This document shows, in pieces, positions 9,027 to 18,300 of a stretch of DNA of 64,000 nt (position 1 is the first letter of the stretch; each line of letters opens with the position of its first letter). Source of the stretch: PFJX01 sp031426735 (lineage in GTDB: Bacteria > Pseudomonadota > Gammaproteobacteria > Burkholderiales > Thiobacillaceae). The stretch is from NCBI GenBank assembly GCA_031426735.1, contig JASJPK010000069.1, forward strand, positions 1 through 64,000, given 5' to 3'. The notes beneath the pieces were generated by a model. That model worked only from the letters and a program-made list of their open reading frames with translations, was not told where the DNA came from and did not search any database. The translations under genes were made by a program, and so were the position numbers.

Positions 9027-9428
9027 ATGGATTCGACTGAAAAAAAGGCGCGTGTGTTGGTGGTGGATGACGATACCCTGATGCGCGAGGTGCTCAAGGC
9101 TCTCCTGCGCGACGAAGGTTTCGAAGTGGCCGGGGAAGCGCGCGACGGTCAGAGCGCCTTGTCTATGCTGGAGCGTAGCCAGCCTGACCTTGTGTGTCTG
9201 GACGTGAACATGCCGGGTATGTCCGGCCTGGATGTGTTGAAGCACATCCGCTCGAACTATCCCGACATTCGCGTCGTGATGATCACCGGCGACTCCACGA
9301 TGGGCACTGTGCGCGAGGCGGTCGGTTACGGTGCGATGGGCTACATCATCAAACCGTTCAAGGCTGGCCGGGTTCATTCTTCATTGATCGCCGCCATGAA
9401 AACGCCGGTTGATTCGCCCTTCGGATAA
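9027..9428 (+). CDS. Single-domain CheY-like response regulator
   Basis: A 133-residue receiver domain with no output domain. The acidic pocket is D14-D15-D16, the phospho-acceptor is D59 (LVCLDVNMPG), the switch Thr lies in VVMITGDS, and the conserved Lys is in GYIIKPFKAG. It probably works by protein-protein interaction in chemotaxis, motility or a phosphorelay. No histidine kinase is adjacent, but motAB and two c-di-GMP proteins are elsewhere in the window. A TAAAAT hexamer at 8992-8997 in the AT-rich upstream region could be its -10. It ends 37 bases before purL. Confidence 0.9.
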   Translation: MDSTEKKARVLVVDDDTLMREVLKALLRDEGFEVAGEARDGQSALSMLERSQPDLVCLDVNMPGMSGLDVLKHIRSNYPDIRVVMITGDSTMGTVREAVGYGAMGYIIKPFKAGRVHSSLIAAMKTPVDSPFG

Positions 9429-9465
9429 AATCGCCCGCTTTCCCAACCCCCTCGGGGAAGCACTT

Positions 9466-12400
9466 ATGTCTTTGCGTGACGCGCACGTTTTGTTCCTGAA
9501 GGGCGCCGGGGTTGCTACCTCAGCCCTCTCCGAATTCCGCATCAAGAAACTGTTGCAGGATCTGGCACCGCTGGGCATTGCGGCTGTCTCGGCGCAGTAC
9601 CGTTACTTTGCCGAGCTGGATGGCGAACTGGCCAATGGCGATCTGACCTTCCTGTTCGAGTTGTTGCATGCCCAGGAACATCAGCCGGTCGCCGATGCGA
9701 TTCTGGTGACGCCGCGTCTGGGCACGGTGTCGCCGTGGTCGTCGAAAGCCACCGACATCGTGGCGAACTGCGGTCTCAAGGCGATCAAACGCATCGAGCA
9801 CGGCGTCGCCTGGCAACTTTTCGGACGCAAGGGCAAGCCGGTTGCGGCTGATGTCGTGCAGGCGGCCTTGCCGTTCCTGCATGACCGCATGACCGAAAGC
9901 GTGCTGCTCGACGAACGCACGGCCGAGCAGTTGTTTCACCATGTCGCACCGCAGCCGCTGGCTTCGGTCGATCTGCTCAAGGGCGGCAAGAAAGCGCTGG
10001 AACAGGCCAATGCGGAATGGGGTCTGGCGCTGTCGCCGGATGAAATCGATTACCTGACCGAAAACTTCAAGCGCGTGAAGCGCAACCCGACCGATGTCGA
10101 GTTGATGATGTTCGCGCAGGCCAATTCCGAGCATTGCCGCCACAAGATTTTCAACGCCGATTGGGTCATCGACGGCAAGACGCAGTCGGAATCGCTGTTC
10201 TCGATGATTCGTCACACCCACGCGATGCGGCCGCAAGGCACGCTGTCGGCTTATTCCGACAACGCCTCGGTGATCGAGGGCGCCAGCATCGGCCGCTTCT
10301 ATCCCGACCAGGACCACGTCTACCGTTTCCACGTCGAACCCACCCACATCCTGATGAAGGTGGAGACGCACAACCATCCCACCGCGATTGCGCCGTTCGC
10401 CGGCGCCGCGACCGGTTCCGGCGGCGAGATTCGCGACGAAGGCGCGGTCGGCCAGGGCTCCAAGCCGAAGGCTGGCCTGGCCGGATTCACCGTCTCCAAT
10501 CTGCGCATTCCCGGCTTCGAACAACCCTGGGAGGCGGAATACGGCAAACCCGGCCGCATCGTTTCGGCACTCAAGATCATGCTCGACGGCCCCATCGGTT
10601 CGGCCGCATTCAACAACGAATTCGGCCGCCCCAATCTGACCGGCTATTTCCGCAGTTTCGAAATGCACACGCCGGACGGTCAGGTGCGTGGCTATCACAA
10701 GCCGATCATGCTGGCCGGCGGCGTCGGCAACGTGCAGGAACGCCACATCCACAAGCAGACCTTCAAGACCGGCACGCTACTGATCCAGCTCGGCGGTCCC
10801 GGCCTGCTCATCGGCCTCGGCGGTGGTGCAGCTTCCAGCATGGGTGTCGGCGCCAACATGGAAGCGCTGGACTTCGATTCCGTGCAGCGCGGCAACCCGG
10901 AAATTCAGCGCCGCGCGCAGGAAGTCATCGACCGTTGCTGGGCGATGGGCGCCGCCAACCCGATCCTGTCGGTGCATGACGTCGGCGCCGGCGGCCTCTC
11001 CAACGCCATGCCGGAACTGGCGCACGGCGCCGGCCTCGGCGCGAAGTTCGAATTGCGCGATGTGCTCAGCCTGGAACCGGGCATGTCGCCGCGCGAAATC
11101 TGGTGCAACGAAGCGCAGGAACGTTATGTGCTGGCCATCGCGCCGGCCAGCCTGGAACTGTTCCGCGGCCTGTGCGAGCGCGAGCGCTGCCCGTTCGCCG
11201 TGGTCGGCAAAGCCACCAAGGACGGCCAATTGACCGTGGCCGACCGGCACTTCAAGAACAAGCCGGTCGATATGGAAATGGACGTGTTGCTCGGTAAGCC
11301 GCCGAAGATGACGCGCAAGGTCGAACATGTCGCGCCGACGCTGACGCCGTTTACCGCCGCAGAACTGAATCTGGACGAGGCGGCGTATCGCGTGTTGCGG
11401 CATCCGGCCGTCGCCAGCAAGAGCTTCCTGATCACCATTGGCGACCGGACCGTCGGCGGCTACACCGCGCGCGACCAGTTCGTCGGCCCGTGGCAGATGC
11501 CGGTGGCCGACGTGGCGGTGACCACGATGGGCTACGACAGCCTGTTGGGCGAAGCCTTCGCGCTCGGCGAGCGCAGCCCGATTGCATTGATCGACCCGGC
11601 CGCTTCCGGCCGCATGGCGGTCGGCGAAGCGATCACCAACCTGGCCGCCGCCGCCGTCAACGAGATCGGCGATATCCGCCTGTCCGCCAACTGGATGGCC
11701 GCCGCCGGGCATCCCGGCGAGGACGCCGCGCTGTTCGATACCGTGCAGGCGGTCGGCAAGGAACTGTGCCCTGCACTGGGCATCAGCATTCCGGTCGGCA
11801 AGGATTCCATGTCGATGCGCACCACCTGGCAGGCCGATGGCGAGAACAAAGCCGTCGTTTCGCCGCTGTCGCTGATCGTCACCGCTTTCGCGCCGAGCCC
11901 GGATGCCAGCCGCACGCTGACGCCGCAACTGCGTACCGATGAGGAGGAAACCGACCTGATTCTGCTCGATCTCGGCCGCGGCCAGAACCGCCTGGGCGGC
12001 AGCATCCTCGGCCAGGTTTACGGCGAATTGGGCGATGTCTGCCCCGATCTCGACGAACCCGCACACCTGAAGGCTTTCTTCGCCCTCATCCAGCAGTTGA
12101 ACCAGTCCGGCAAACTGCTCGCCTACCACGACCGCGCCGATGGCGGTCTGTTCGCCACGATTTGCGAAATGGCCTTCGCCGGCCGTTGTGGCGTCGACCT
12201 CGATGTCGACGAATTGCGCTATCACCGCCTGCACGACGACATCATGCTGGATGTGGAAGCCGCCCCCGACCCGAGCGAGCCGTACACCAGCCGTTTGTTC
12301 GGCATCCTGTTCAACGAAGAACTCGGCGCCGTGCTGCAGGTGCGCCGGAGCGATACCGGCGCGGTGATGGAGGCCTGTTTCGCGGCCGGCCTGCGCGACG

Positions 12401-13428
12401 AGTTCTACATCATCGGCTCCACCAACCGGAAGGATTGCGTTCGCATCCTGCGCGAAGGCGTCTCGGTGTTCGACCAAAAACGTGCCGATCTGCTCAAGGC
12501 CTGGTCCGAAACCAGTCACCGCATGCAGGCGCTACGCGACAACCCGGAATGCGCGCGGGAAGAATTCGACGGCCTGGTCGCCAAGAAGAACCCCGGTCTG
12601 CACGCCAAACTCACGTTCGACCAGAACGAAGACGTTGCCGCGCCCTACCTCAAGAAGAAACGCGCCCAGCCCAGGATCGCTATCCTGCGCGAGCAAGGCG
12701 TCAACGGCGAGGTCGAGATGGCCGCCGCGTTTGCGCGCGCCGGCTTCACTCCGGTCGACGTTCACATGAGCGACATCCTCGCCGGCCGCGTCCAGCTGAA
12801 GGACTTCAAAGGCCTCGCCGCCTGCGGTGGCTTCAGTTACGGCGACGTGCTCGGCGCCGGCGGCGGCTGGGCCGCCTCGATCCTGCACAACGCCCGTGCC
12901 CGCGACGAATTCCAGACCTTCTTCCAGCGCGGCGACAGCTTCGCCCTCGGTGTCTGCAACGGCTGCCAGATGATGAGCCGCCTGTCCGGCATCATCCCCG
13001 GCGCGGAAAACTGGCCTCGCTTCGAGCGCAACTTGTCGGAACAGTTCGAGGCCCGCTTCGTCATGGTGGAAGTGCCGGAAACGCCGTCCATCCTGTTCAA
13101 CGGCATGGCCGGCAGCCGTATGCCCATCGTCGTCTCGCACGGCGAGGGCAGGGCGGTGTTCGCGGACAAGGCACAACGCAAGGCGGCGGAAGTCTGTTTG
13201 CGCTACGTCGACAACCGCGGCCGCAAAACCGAGACCTACCCGCTCAACCCGAACGGCTCACCCAAAGGCATCACCGGCCTGACCACACCGGATGGCCGCT
13301 TCACGATCATGATGCCGCACCCGGAACGCGTCTTCCGCGCCGTGCAACACTCCTGGAAACCCGACGACTGGCGCGAAGACGGGCCGTGGCTGCGGATGTT
13401 CAGGAATGCGCGGAAGTGGGTGGGGTGA
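9466..13428 (+). CDS. purL: Phosphoribosylformylglycinamidine synthase (large, glutaminase-fused PurL)
   Basis: A 1,320-residue enzyme of purine synthesis that converts FGAR, glutamine and ATP to FGAM. It is the long proteobacterial/eukaryotic form. It has an N-terminal PurS-like region, two AIRS-like catalytic halves (ETHNHPTAIAPFAGAATGSG near residues 303-322 and SIPVGKDSMSMRT in the second half), and a C-terminal class-I glutamine amidotransferase with the nucleophile in GVCNGCQMM and the catalytic His/Glu in MPHPERVFR. ATG 9466 (MSLRDAHVLFLKG) fits the family start; the ORF extension to 9409 overlaps the response regulator. A strong hairpin cluster follows the stop. Confidence 0.98.
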   Translation: MSLRDAHVLFLKGAGVATSALSEFRIKKLLQDLAPLGIAAVSAQYRYFAELDGELANGDLTFLFELLHAQEHQPVADAILVTPRLGTVSPWSSKATDIVANCGLKAIKRIEHGVAWQLFGRKGKPVAADVVQAALPFLHDRMTESVLLDERTAEQLFHHVAPQPLASVDLLKGGKKALEQANAEWGLALSPDEIDYLTENFKRVKRNPTDVELMMFAQANSEHCRHKIFNADWVIDGKTQSESLFSMIRHTHAMRPQGTLSAYSDNASVIEGASIGRFYPDQDHVYRFHVEPTHILMKVETHNHPTAIAPFAGAATGSGGEIRDEGAVGQGSKPKAGLAGFTVSNLRIPGFEQPWEAEYGKPGRIVSALKIMLDGPIGSAAFNNEFGRPNLTGYFRSFEMHTPDGQVRGYHKPIMLAGGVGNVQERHIHKQTFKTGTLLIQLGGPGLLIGLGGGAASSMGVGANMEALDFDSVQRGNPEIQRRAQEVIDRCWAMGAANPILSVHDVGAGGLSNAMPELAHGAGLGAKFELRDVLSLEPGMSPREIWCNEAQERYVLAIAPASLELFRGLCERERCPFAVVGKATKDGQLTVADRHFKNKPVDMEMDVLLGKPPKMTRKVEHVAPTLTPFTAAELNLDEAAYRVLRHPAVASKSFLITIGDRTVGGYTARDQFVGPWQMPVADVAVTTMGYDSLLGEAFALGERSPIALIDPAASGRMAVGEAITNLAAAAVNEIGDIRLSANWMAAAGHPGEDAALFDTVQAVGKELCPALGISIPVGKDSMSMRTTWQADGENKAVVSPLSLIVTAFAPSPDASRTLTPQLRTDEEETDLILLDLGRGQNRLGGSILGQVYGELGDVCPDLDEPAHLKAFFALIQQLNQSGKLLAYHDRADGGLFATICEMAFAGRCGVDLDVDELRYHRLHDDIMLDVEAAPDPSEPYTSRLFGILFNEELGAVLQVRRSDTGAVMEACFAAGLRDEFYIIGSTNRKDCVRILREGVSVFDQKRADLLKAWSETSHRMQALRDNPECAREEFDGLVAKKNPGLHAKLTFDQNEDVAAPYLKKKRAQPRIAILREQGVNGEVEMAAAFARAGFTPVDVHMSDILAGRVQLKDFKGLAACGGFSYGDVLGAGGGWAASILHNARARDEFQTFFQRGDSFALGVCNGCQMMSRLSGIIPGAENWPRFERNLSEQFEARFVMVEVPETPSILFNGMAGSRMPIVVSHGEGRAVFADKAQRKAAEVCLRYVDNRGRKTETYPLNPNGSPKGITGLTTPDGRFTIMMPHPERVFRAVQHSWKPDDWREDGPWLRMFRNARKWVG

Positions 13429-13449
13429 GCGACGCTTGTTTGTAGCGCC

Positions 13450-13525
13450 GTAGGGCGGCTTCGCACAGCAAGCCGCCATTTCCGACACTGCCAAGCCGCG
13501 ATGGAACGGCATCGCTGCTTGGCAG
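13450..13525. repeat. Two stem-loops behind purL, one with the RAYT-type REP core
   Basis: The first hairpin pairs GGCGGCTT (13454-13461) with AAGCCGCC (13470-13477). It begins with GTAGGGCGG, the same core as the palindromes around the RAYT gene at 38.2 kb. The second pairs 13488-13502 with 13511-13525 (15 bp, one mismatch) around an 8-base loop. No long T tract is present, so termination of purL is possible but unproven. The element is best read as a REP/BIME-like repeat. Confidence 0.65.
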
Positions 13526-13576
13526 CCGCGCCTACGAAGACAGCGCTCTACGCTGCTACGGGCGACATCGACCCGG

Positions 13577-13774
13577 TTACCAATTTCTGGAAGTCATCAG
13601 TCTTCTGGTTGACTCGCGCTTGCGGTACTGAATCCGCATTCTGAGGACGACTACTCCGATCGCCATCAACAGCCCCCCGCTCATTTGGCCGAATACGGCA
13701 TCGACTCCGGCCAGCGCGGCGGCACCGACGAGCAAATAGATGAATGGCAGGGCTTCGTAAACGGAAGATGGCAT
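13577..13774 (-). CDS. Small membrane protein, unknown function
   Basis: A 65-residue protein starting at ATG 13774, chosen because AAGAGGA lies 6-7 bases upstream; the longer in-frame start lacks a site. Two hydrophobic stretches (about residues 9-24 and 30-46, FIYLLVGAAALAGV and GGLLMAIGVVVL) are followed by a very basic cytosolic tail (RMRIQYRKRESTRR). This suggests a two-helix inner-membrane miniprotein with positive-inside topology. It stands alone between purL and psd, flanked by repeats. No family is recognised. Confidence 0.6.
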   Translation of the reverse strand: MPSSVYEALPFIYLLVGAAALAGVDAVFGQMSGGLLMAIGVVVLRMRIQYRKRESTRRLMTSRNW

Positions 13775-14002
13775 GTCGGTTCCTCTTTGCGTCGGTTGAT
13801 GCGGCAGCATCCAGGCGTGCCGGCTGCACAACCATCGCAATATGTGTGCCAGTAACTGACGGCGCCGGGATGCGCGCCGTTGCTCATTTCACGCATTTGG
13901 AAGCACATCGGTCGGCATGAGAAATGCCGAAACAACGACAGAACTGACGACAAGACAACGGATGGACGAGGGCGGAAGTCGCTGCGCTTATTCCGTCCCG
14001 CA

Positions 14003-14848
14003 TTAACGCGCGCTGGCCATCGCCTCGCCCAGCCGCACCGGGCGGCCGGCTTGCCAGGCCGGGTTGAATGCCAGCGGCCCCTTCGGAAACAGCATGACCA
14101 CGGTGGAACCGAGCAGGAAGCGGCCCATTTCTTCGCCCTGGGCCAGTTCGATGCGCTGCGTGTCGTAATACCATTCGCGCAGGCTGCCCGAGCGCGGCGG
14201 GGTAACCACGCCATGCCAGGGCGTGGAGACCGAGCCGACGATGGTCGCCCCCACCAGCGCCAGCACGAAGGGGCCGGCGGCGCTGTCGAAAACGCAGACG
14301 ACGCGCTCGTTGCGGGCGAACAGGCCGGGCACGCCGCGCGCCGTGGTCGGGTTGACCGAGAACAGCTCGCCGGGTACGTGGATCATGCGGCTCAGGCGTC
14401 CGGCCGCCGGCATGTGGATGCGGTGATAGTCGCGCGGGCTCAGGTAGATGGTGGCGAAATGACCATCCTGGAATTGCGCCGCCAACTGCGCATCGCCGCC
14501 GACCAACGCGGTGGTCGAGTAGCGATGGCCCTTGGCCTGGAAGATCTGGTCTTGCTCGATCGCGCCGAACTGGCTGATCGCGCCATCCACCGGGCAGATC
14601 AGCGGTGCGCCGCTCAATGGTCGCGCACCGTCTTTCAAGGCCCGGGTGAAGAACTCGTTGAACGTCGGGTAGGCGGCGATATCGGGATTCGCCGCTTCGG
14701 CCATGTTGACTTTGTAACGCGCGACAAAGCGCCGGATCGCCCAGGTGGTGACGCCGCCCAGCCGGGCGGAAGCGAAACGACCGGCGAGAGCGGTCAGCGC
14801 CTGTTTCGGCAGCAGATATTGCGGGAGAACGGCTAAACGATCGGACAA
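14003..14848 (-). CDS. psd: Phosphatidylserine decarboxylase proenzyme
   Basis: A 281-residue membrane-associated enzyme making phosphatidylethanolamine from phosphatidylserine. The autocatalytic cleavage site that generates the pyruvoyl group is the LGST motif in GRFLLGSTVVML near the C terminus. CPVDGAISQFG supplies the Asp, and YLSPRDYHRIHMP the active-site His segment. Length fits the family. It starts 4 bases after the queF stop, so the two are co-transcribed. The 228 bases after its stop hold only the small membrane gene's leader and a weak hairpin (13912-13930). Confidence 0.97.
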   Translation of the reverse strand: MSDRLAVLPQYLLPKQALTALAGRFASARLGGVTTWAIRRFVARYKVNMAEAANPDIAAYPTFNEFFTRALKDGARPLSGAPLICPVDGAISQFGAIEQDQIFQAKGHRYSTTALVGGDAQLAAQFQDGHFATIYLSPRDYHRIHMPAAGRLSRMIHVPGELFSVNPTTARGVPGLFARNERVVCVFDSAAGPFVLALVGATIVGSVSTPWHGVVTPPRSGSLREWYYDTQRIELAQGEEMGRFLLGSTVVMLFPKGPLAFNPAWQAGRPVRLGEAMASAR

Positions 14849-14852
14849 CGGC

Positions 14853-15272
14853 TCAGCCTCGCGTATTCGAATTGCCGGCGAAGCTGCTCAATTCCACGCG
14901 CGGCAGCGGTTCCCAGCCGGGTTTGCGGTGTTCGGCGACGACGTTGGTGAAGATGCCGCCGCGCACGTAGAACTTCGCGGTCAGGCGCATGAAACGCGGC
15001 TCGGTGGCGCGCACCAGATCGTCGAGGATGCGGTTGGTGACGTCTTCGTGGAAATGGCCTTCCTCGCGGAACGACCACATGTACAGCTTCAAGCTCTTCA
15101 GTTCGACGCACTGCCGGTCGGCGATGTAGTCCAGATACAGCGTGGCGAAATCGGGCTGGCCGGTCTTCGGGCACAGGCAGGTGAACTCGGGAATTTCCAT
15201 ATGGATGTGGTAATCCCGGTTCGGTTGCGGGTTGTCGAAGGTTTCCAGGGTTTTTGCGGGTTGGCTGGGCAT
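14853..15272 (-). CDS. queF: NADPH-dependent preQ0 reductase (QueF, short type)
   Basis: A 139-residue enzyme that reduces 7-cyano-7-deazaguanine to preQ1 in queuosine tRNA modification. The nucleophilic Cys sits in FTCLCPKTGQPDFA, and the NADPH/substrate motif is in LKLYMWSFREEGHFHEDVTN, including the family's E(S/K)LK-type stretch VELKSLKLY. The size marks the single-domain (YkvM-like) type. ATG 15272 (MPSQPAK) is preferred over 15287. A perfect TATAAT lies 34 bases upstream. It probably forms an operon with psd. Confidence 0.95.
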   Translation of the reverse strand: MPSQPAKTLETFDNPQPNRDYHIHMEIPEFTCLCPKTGQPDFATLYLDYIADRQCVELKSLKLYMWSFREEGHFHEDVTNRILDDLVRATEPRFMRLTAKFYVRGGIFTNVVAEHRKPGWEPLPRVELSSFAGNSNTRG

Positions 15273-15305
15273 GGCGCGACGCTTCAAAGTTAAAATGCGG
15301 CGCGC

Positions 15306-15311
15306 ATTATA
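15306..15311 (-). promoter_or_regulatory. -10 element upstream of queF (shared intergenic region with smc)
   Basis: Read on the minus strand, bases 15311-15306 are a perfect TATAAT, 34 bases before the queF start; no good -35 is seen, only GGGTGA-like sequence 17-18 bases upstream. On the plus strand the same region gives TTCAAA (15283-15288) and CATTAT (15305-15310) with 16-bp spacing, a possible overlapping smc promoter. The two would compete if both are used. Confidence 0.4.
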
Positions 15312-15343
15312 AGCGCCCCCTTGAACATCACCCGCTTGCCGCC

Positions 15344-18300
15344 TTGCGCTTAAAACACATCCACATCGCCGGTTTCAAATCGTTCGTCGATCCGGTGACG
15401 CTCCCGGCCAGCGCGCAGCTCACCGGCATCGTCGGCCCCAACGGTTGCGGCAAATCGAATGTGATCGATGCAGTGCGCTGGGTCCTGGGCGAATCGAAGG
15501 CGCGCGAACTGCGCGGCGCAAGCATGCAGGACGTGATCTTCAACGGCTCCACCGGGCGCAAGCCGGCCTCGCGCGCGTCGGTCGAATTGCTGTTCGACAA
15601 CAGCGACGGCAAGGCGGCCGGGCAGTGGTCGCAATACGCCGAAATCGCGGTCAAGCGTGTGCTGACGCGGGCCGGCGATTCCAGCTATCACATCAACAAC
15701 GTCCAGGTCCGCAAGCGCGACATGGCCGATCTGTTCCTCGGCACCGGCCTCGGCGGCGATGCCTACGCGATCATCGAGCAGGGCATGATCTCGCGCATCA
15801 TCGAGGCCAAGCCGGAGGAGCTGCGCGGCTTCCTGGAAGAAGCGGCGGGCGTCTCCAAATACAAGGAACGCCGCAAGGAAACGGAAAGCCGTTTGCGCGA
15901 CACGCGGGAAAATCTGGATCGGGTTTCCGATATCCGCGAAGAACTCGGTCGGCAACTGGAAAAGCTGGGCGTGCAGGCCGAAGTGGCGCGTCGTTTCTTC
16001 ATGCTGGACGAGGAACGCACGCTGAAAACGCAGTTGCTGGCGCTGACTCGCAAACGCGAGGCACAAGTCCGCCAAGCCGAACTGGCGCGCCAGATGGAGG
16101 CGGCGCGCACCGATATCGAAGCCAAGACCGCCGAATTGCGCCGTCTTGAGTCGGAACAGGAAGGCCAGCGCCTGGCCCAGTTCGAAGCCACGGAAAGTTT
16201 GAACCAGGCGCAAGCGCACTTTTATGCCGAAAGCGGCGAGGTCGCGCGCGTCGAACAGGAGTTGCGCCATCTGCATGCGATGCGCGAACGTTTGGCCGGC
16301 GAGATTCGGCTGAATCAGGAACGTCAGACGCAAACCCAGGCCGAGCAGCAGGCCGCCCAGTTGGCCGGCGAGCAAAACCAGATCGAACTGGAGCGCGCCG
16401 AGGAGCAGGCGGAAGTCCTCGCCGAACGCGCCGCCCAGGCCGGCGAGGCGTTGCCGGATGCCGAAAACGCGATGCGCGACGCACAGGCGGCGGTGGCGGC
16501 GCAGCAGCGCGAGATGAGCCAGCATGAACAGAATGCGCAACTGGAAGACGCCAACCGCGCCCATGCCGAAAAGAGCATCGAGCAACTGAAGGCGCGCGAA
16601 TTGCGTCTGCTGCAGGAGCAGGAGCGCTTGAGCGAAAGCGACGAGGCAGCGCTGGAACAGCAGCAGATCGCGCTGGAGACCGAACAGGAACGCGGCGAGC
16701 GGCTGGCCGAATATCTGGAAACCGCGCGCGCCGAATTGCCGCAGCATGAGGCGCGCCTGCGCCAGGCGCGGCAGGCGCTGGATGCGGCCAAACGGGAGCT
16801 GCACCGGCTGGAAGCGGAGACCGCCGCGCTTTCCAAATTGCAGGCCGGCGTGCAGAAATCGGAAAGCCAGGGCGCGGCTTGGCTGACCGCGCTGGGCTTG
16901 GATAAGGCCGCGCGGCTGTGGCAGGAAATCCGCGTCGAAGCAGGCTGGGATACCGCCGTCGAAGCGGCGCTGGGCGAAGCGATGGCGGCGCTGGCGGTGC
17001 AAGCGGAGATTGACTGGATGCAAACCCCGCCGGAGGCGCGCTTTGAATTGCTGCTGCCGGCTTCTTCGATAGGGGACAGACCCCTATTTCATGAATTGCA
17101 AAATAGTGGTCTGTCCCCTATCGAAAGAACTCCCGCCAACGAAGGCGATCTGCATGCGCTGGCCGATCTGATTCATACCGACAACCCGCTGATTGCCCGT
17201 TTCCTTGCCGACCGGCTGGCGCTGGCCTATGCCACCGACAACTTGCATCATGCCTTGCAGCACCGCACCAAGCTGCCGCCCGGCGGTTTCATCGCCACCC
17301 GCGACGGCCATCGCGTCAGCCGCGACAGCCTGATTTTCAACGCGCCGGAAAAGGGCCACCAAGGCTTGCTGGCACGCGCCCGTGAAATCGAGCGTCTGCG
17401 CGCGGATGCCGATCTGGCGCAAGCCAGCGTCGAGGAAATCGTTGAGGAAGTGACCCAGGCCGAAGCCGCGCAGCAAACCGCGCGCCGTCAGGGCGAGGCG
17501 TTGCAAAGCCAGCTCAGCCAGGCGCAGGCGCAAATCCACCAATTGCAGGTCAGCCTGGTGCGTGTCCAGGAAGCCGCGCGCCGTGTCGCCGACCGGCGTG
17601 CCCAGATCGAACGCGAGTTGAACGAAATCTACGCGCATCTCGCGGTCGAGGAAGAAAGCTGGAACGAGGCCAGCGAGCGGCACCGCGCGGCGCTGCTGGA
17701 AATTGATTTCGCCCGTGAACGTTTCGATGAAGCCCGCGAAGCGCGGCGCGAGGCCGATCTGAAGCTGCAGACGCTGCGCGATCTGCATCGCCGGGTCGAA
17801 CGCGAGGCGCAGGAAGCCGCCTTCCAGGCGCGCTCGCTGGCGTCCCGCCTGCAGGATCTGGCCGGGCGCGGCCAACGTGCGCAAGCCACGCTGGCCGATC
17901 TGACTGAGACCCTTGCACGCTTGCACAACGAACTCGACCAGGCACAGGAAACCCCGGCGCGGGCAGCGCTGGATGCGGCCCTGGCGCAACGTCGCATCGC
18001 CGAAGCGGAATTGATCGCCGTGCGTGAGGCGCTGGAGGGCGCCAATGCCGCACTGCGCGATCTGGATACCGCGCGTCTGACCTGCGAACGCGCGCTGGAG
18101 CCGCTCAAGGAACGCGCGGTGGCGTTCGAACTGAAACTGCAGGAAGCGCAGTTCAACGAGGCGCGCTTTGCCGAAGAACTGGAAGCGGTCGATGAAGCCG
18201 ATCTGGCCGCGCGCGCGCAAGCCGCCGGACTGAGCGGACGCAGCGATGCCTGGTTGAAGGCGGAACTGAACCGCCTGGAAGCGGAGATCGGCGCGCTCGG

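Noticed and set aside
10777..12519. 580-codon minus-strand frame opposite purL
   Set aside because: Antisense shadow of an essential enzyme with well-conserved plus-strand motifs.
13912..13930. Hairpin as psd terminator
   Set aside because: Only a 7-bp stem, no T tract, and 70 bases past the stop.
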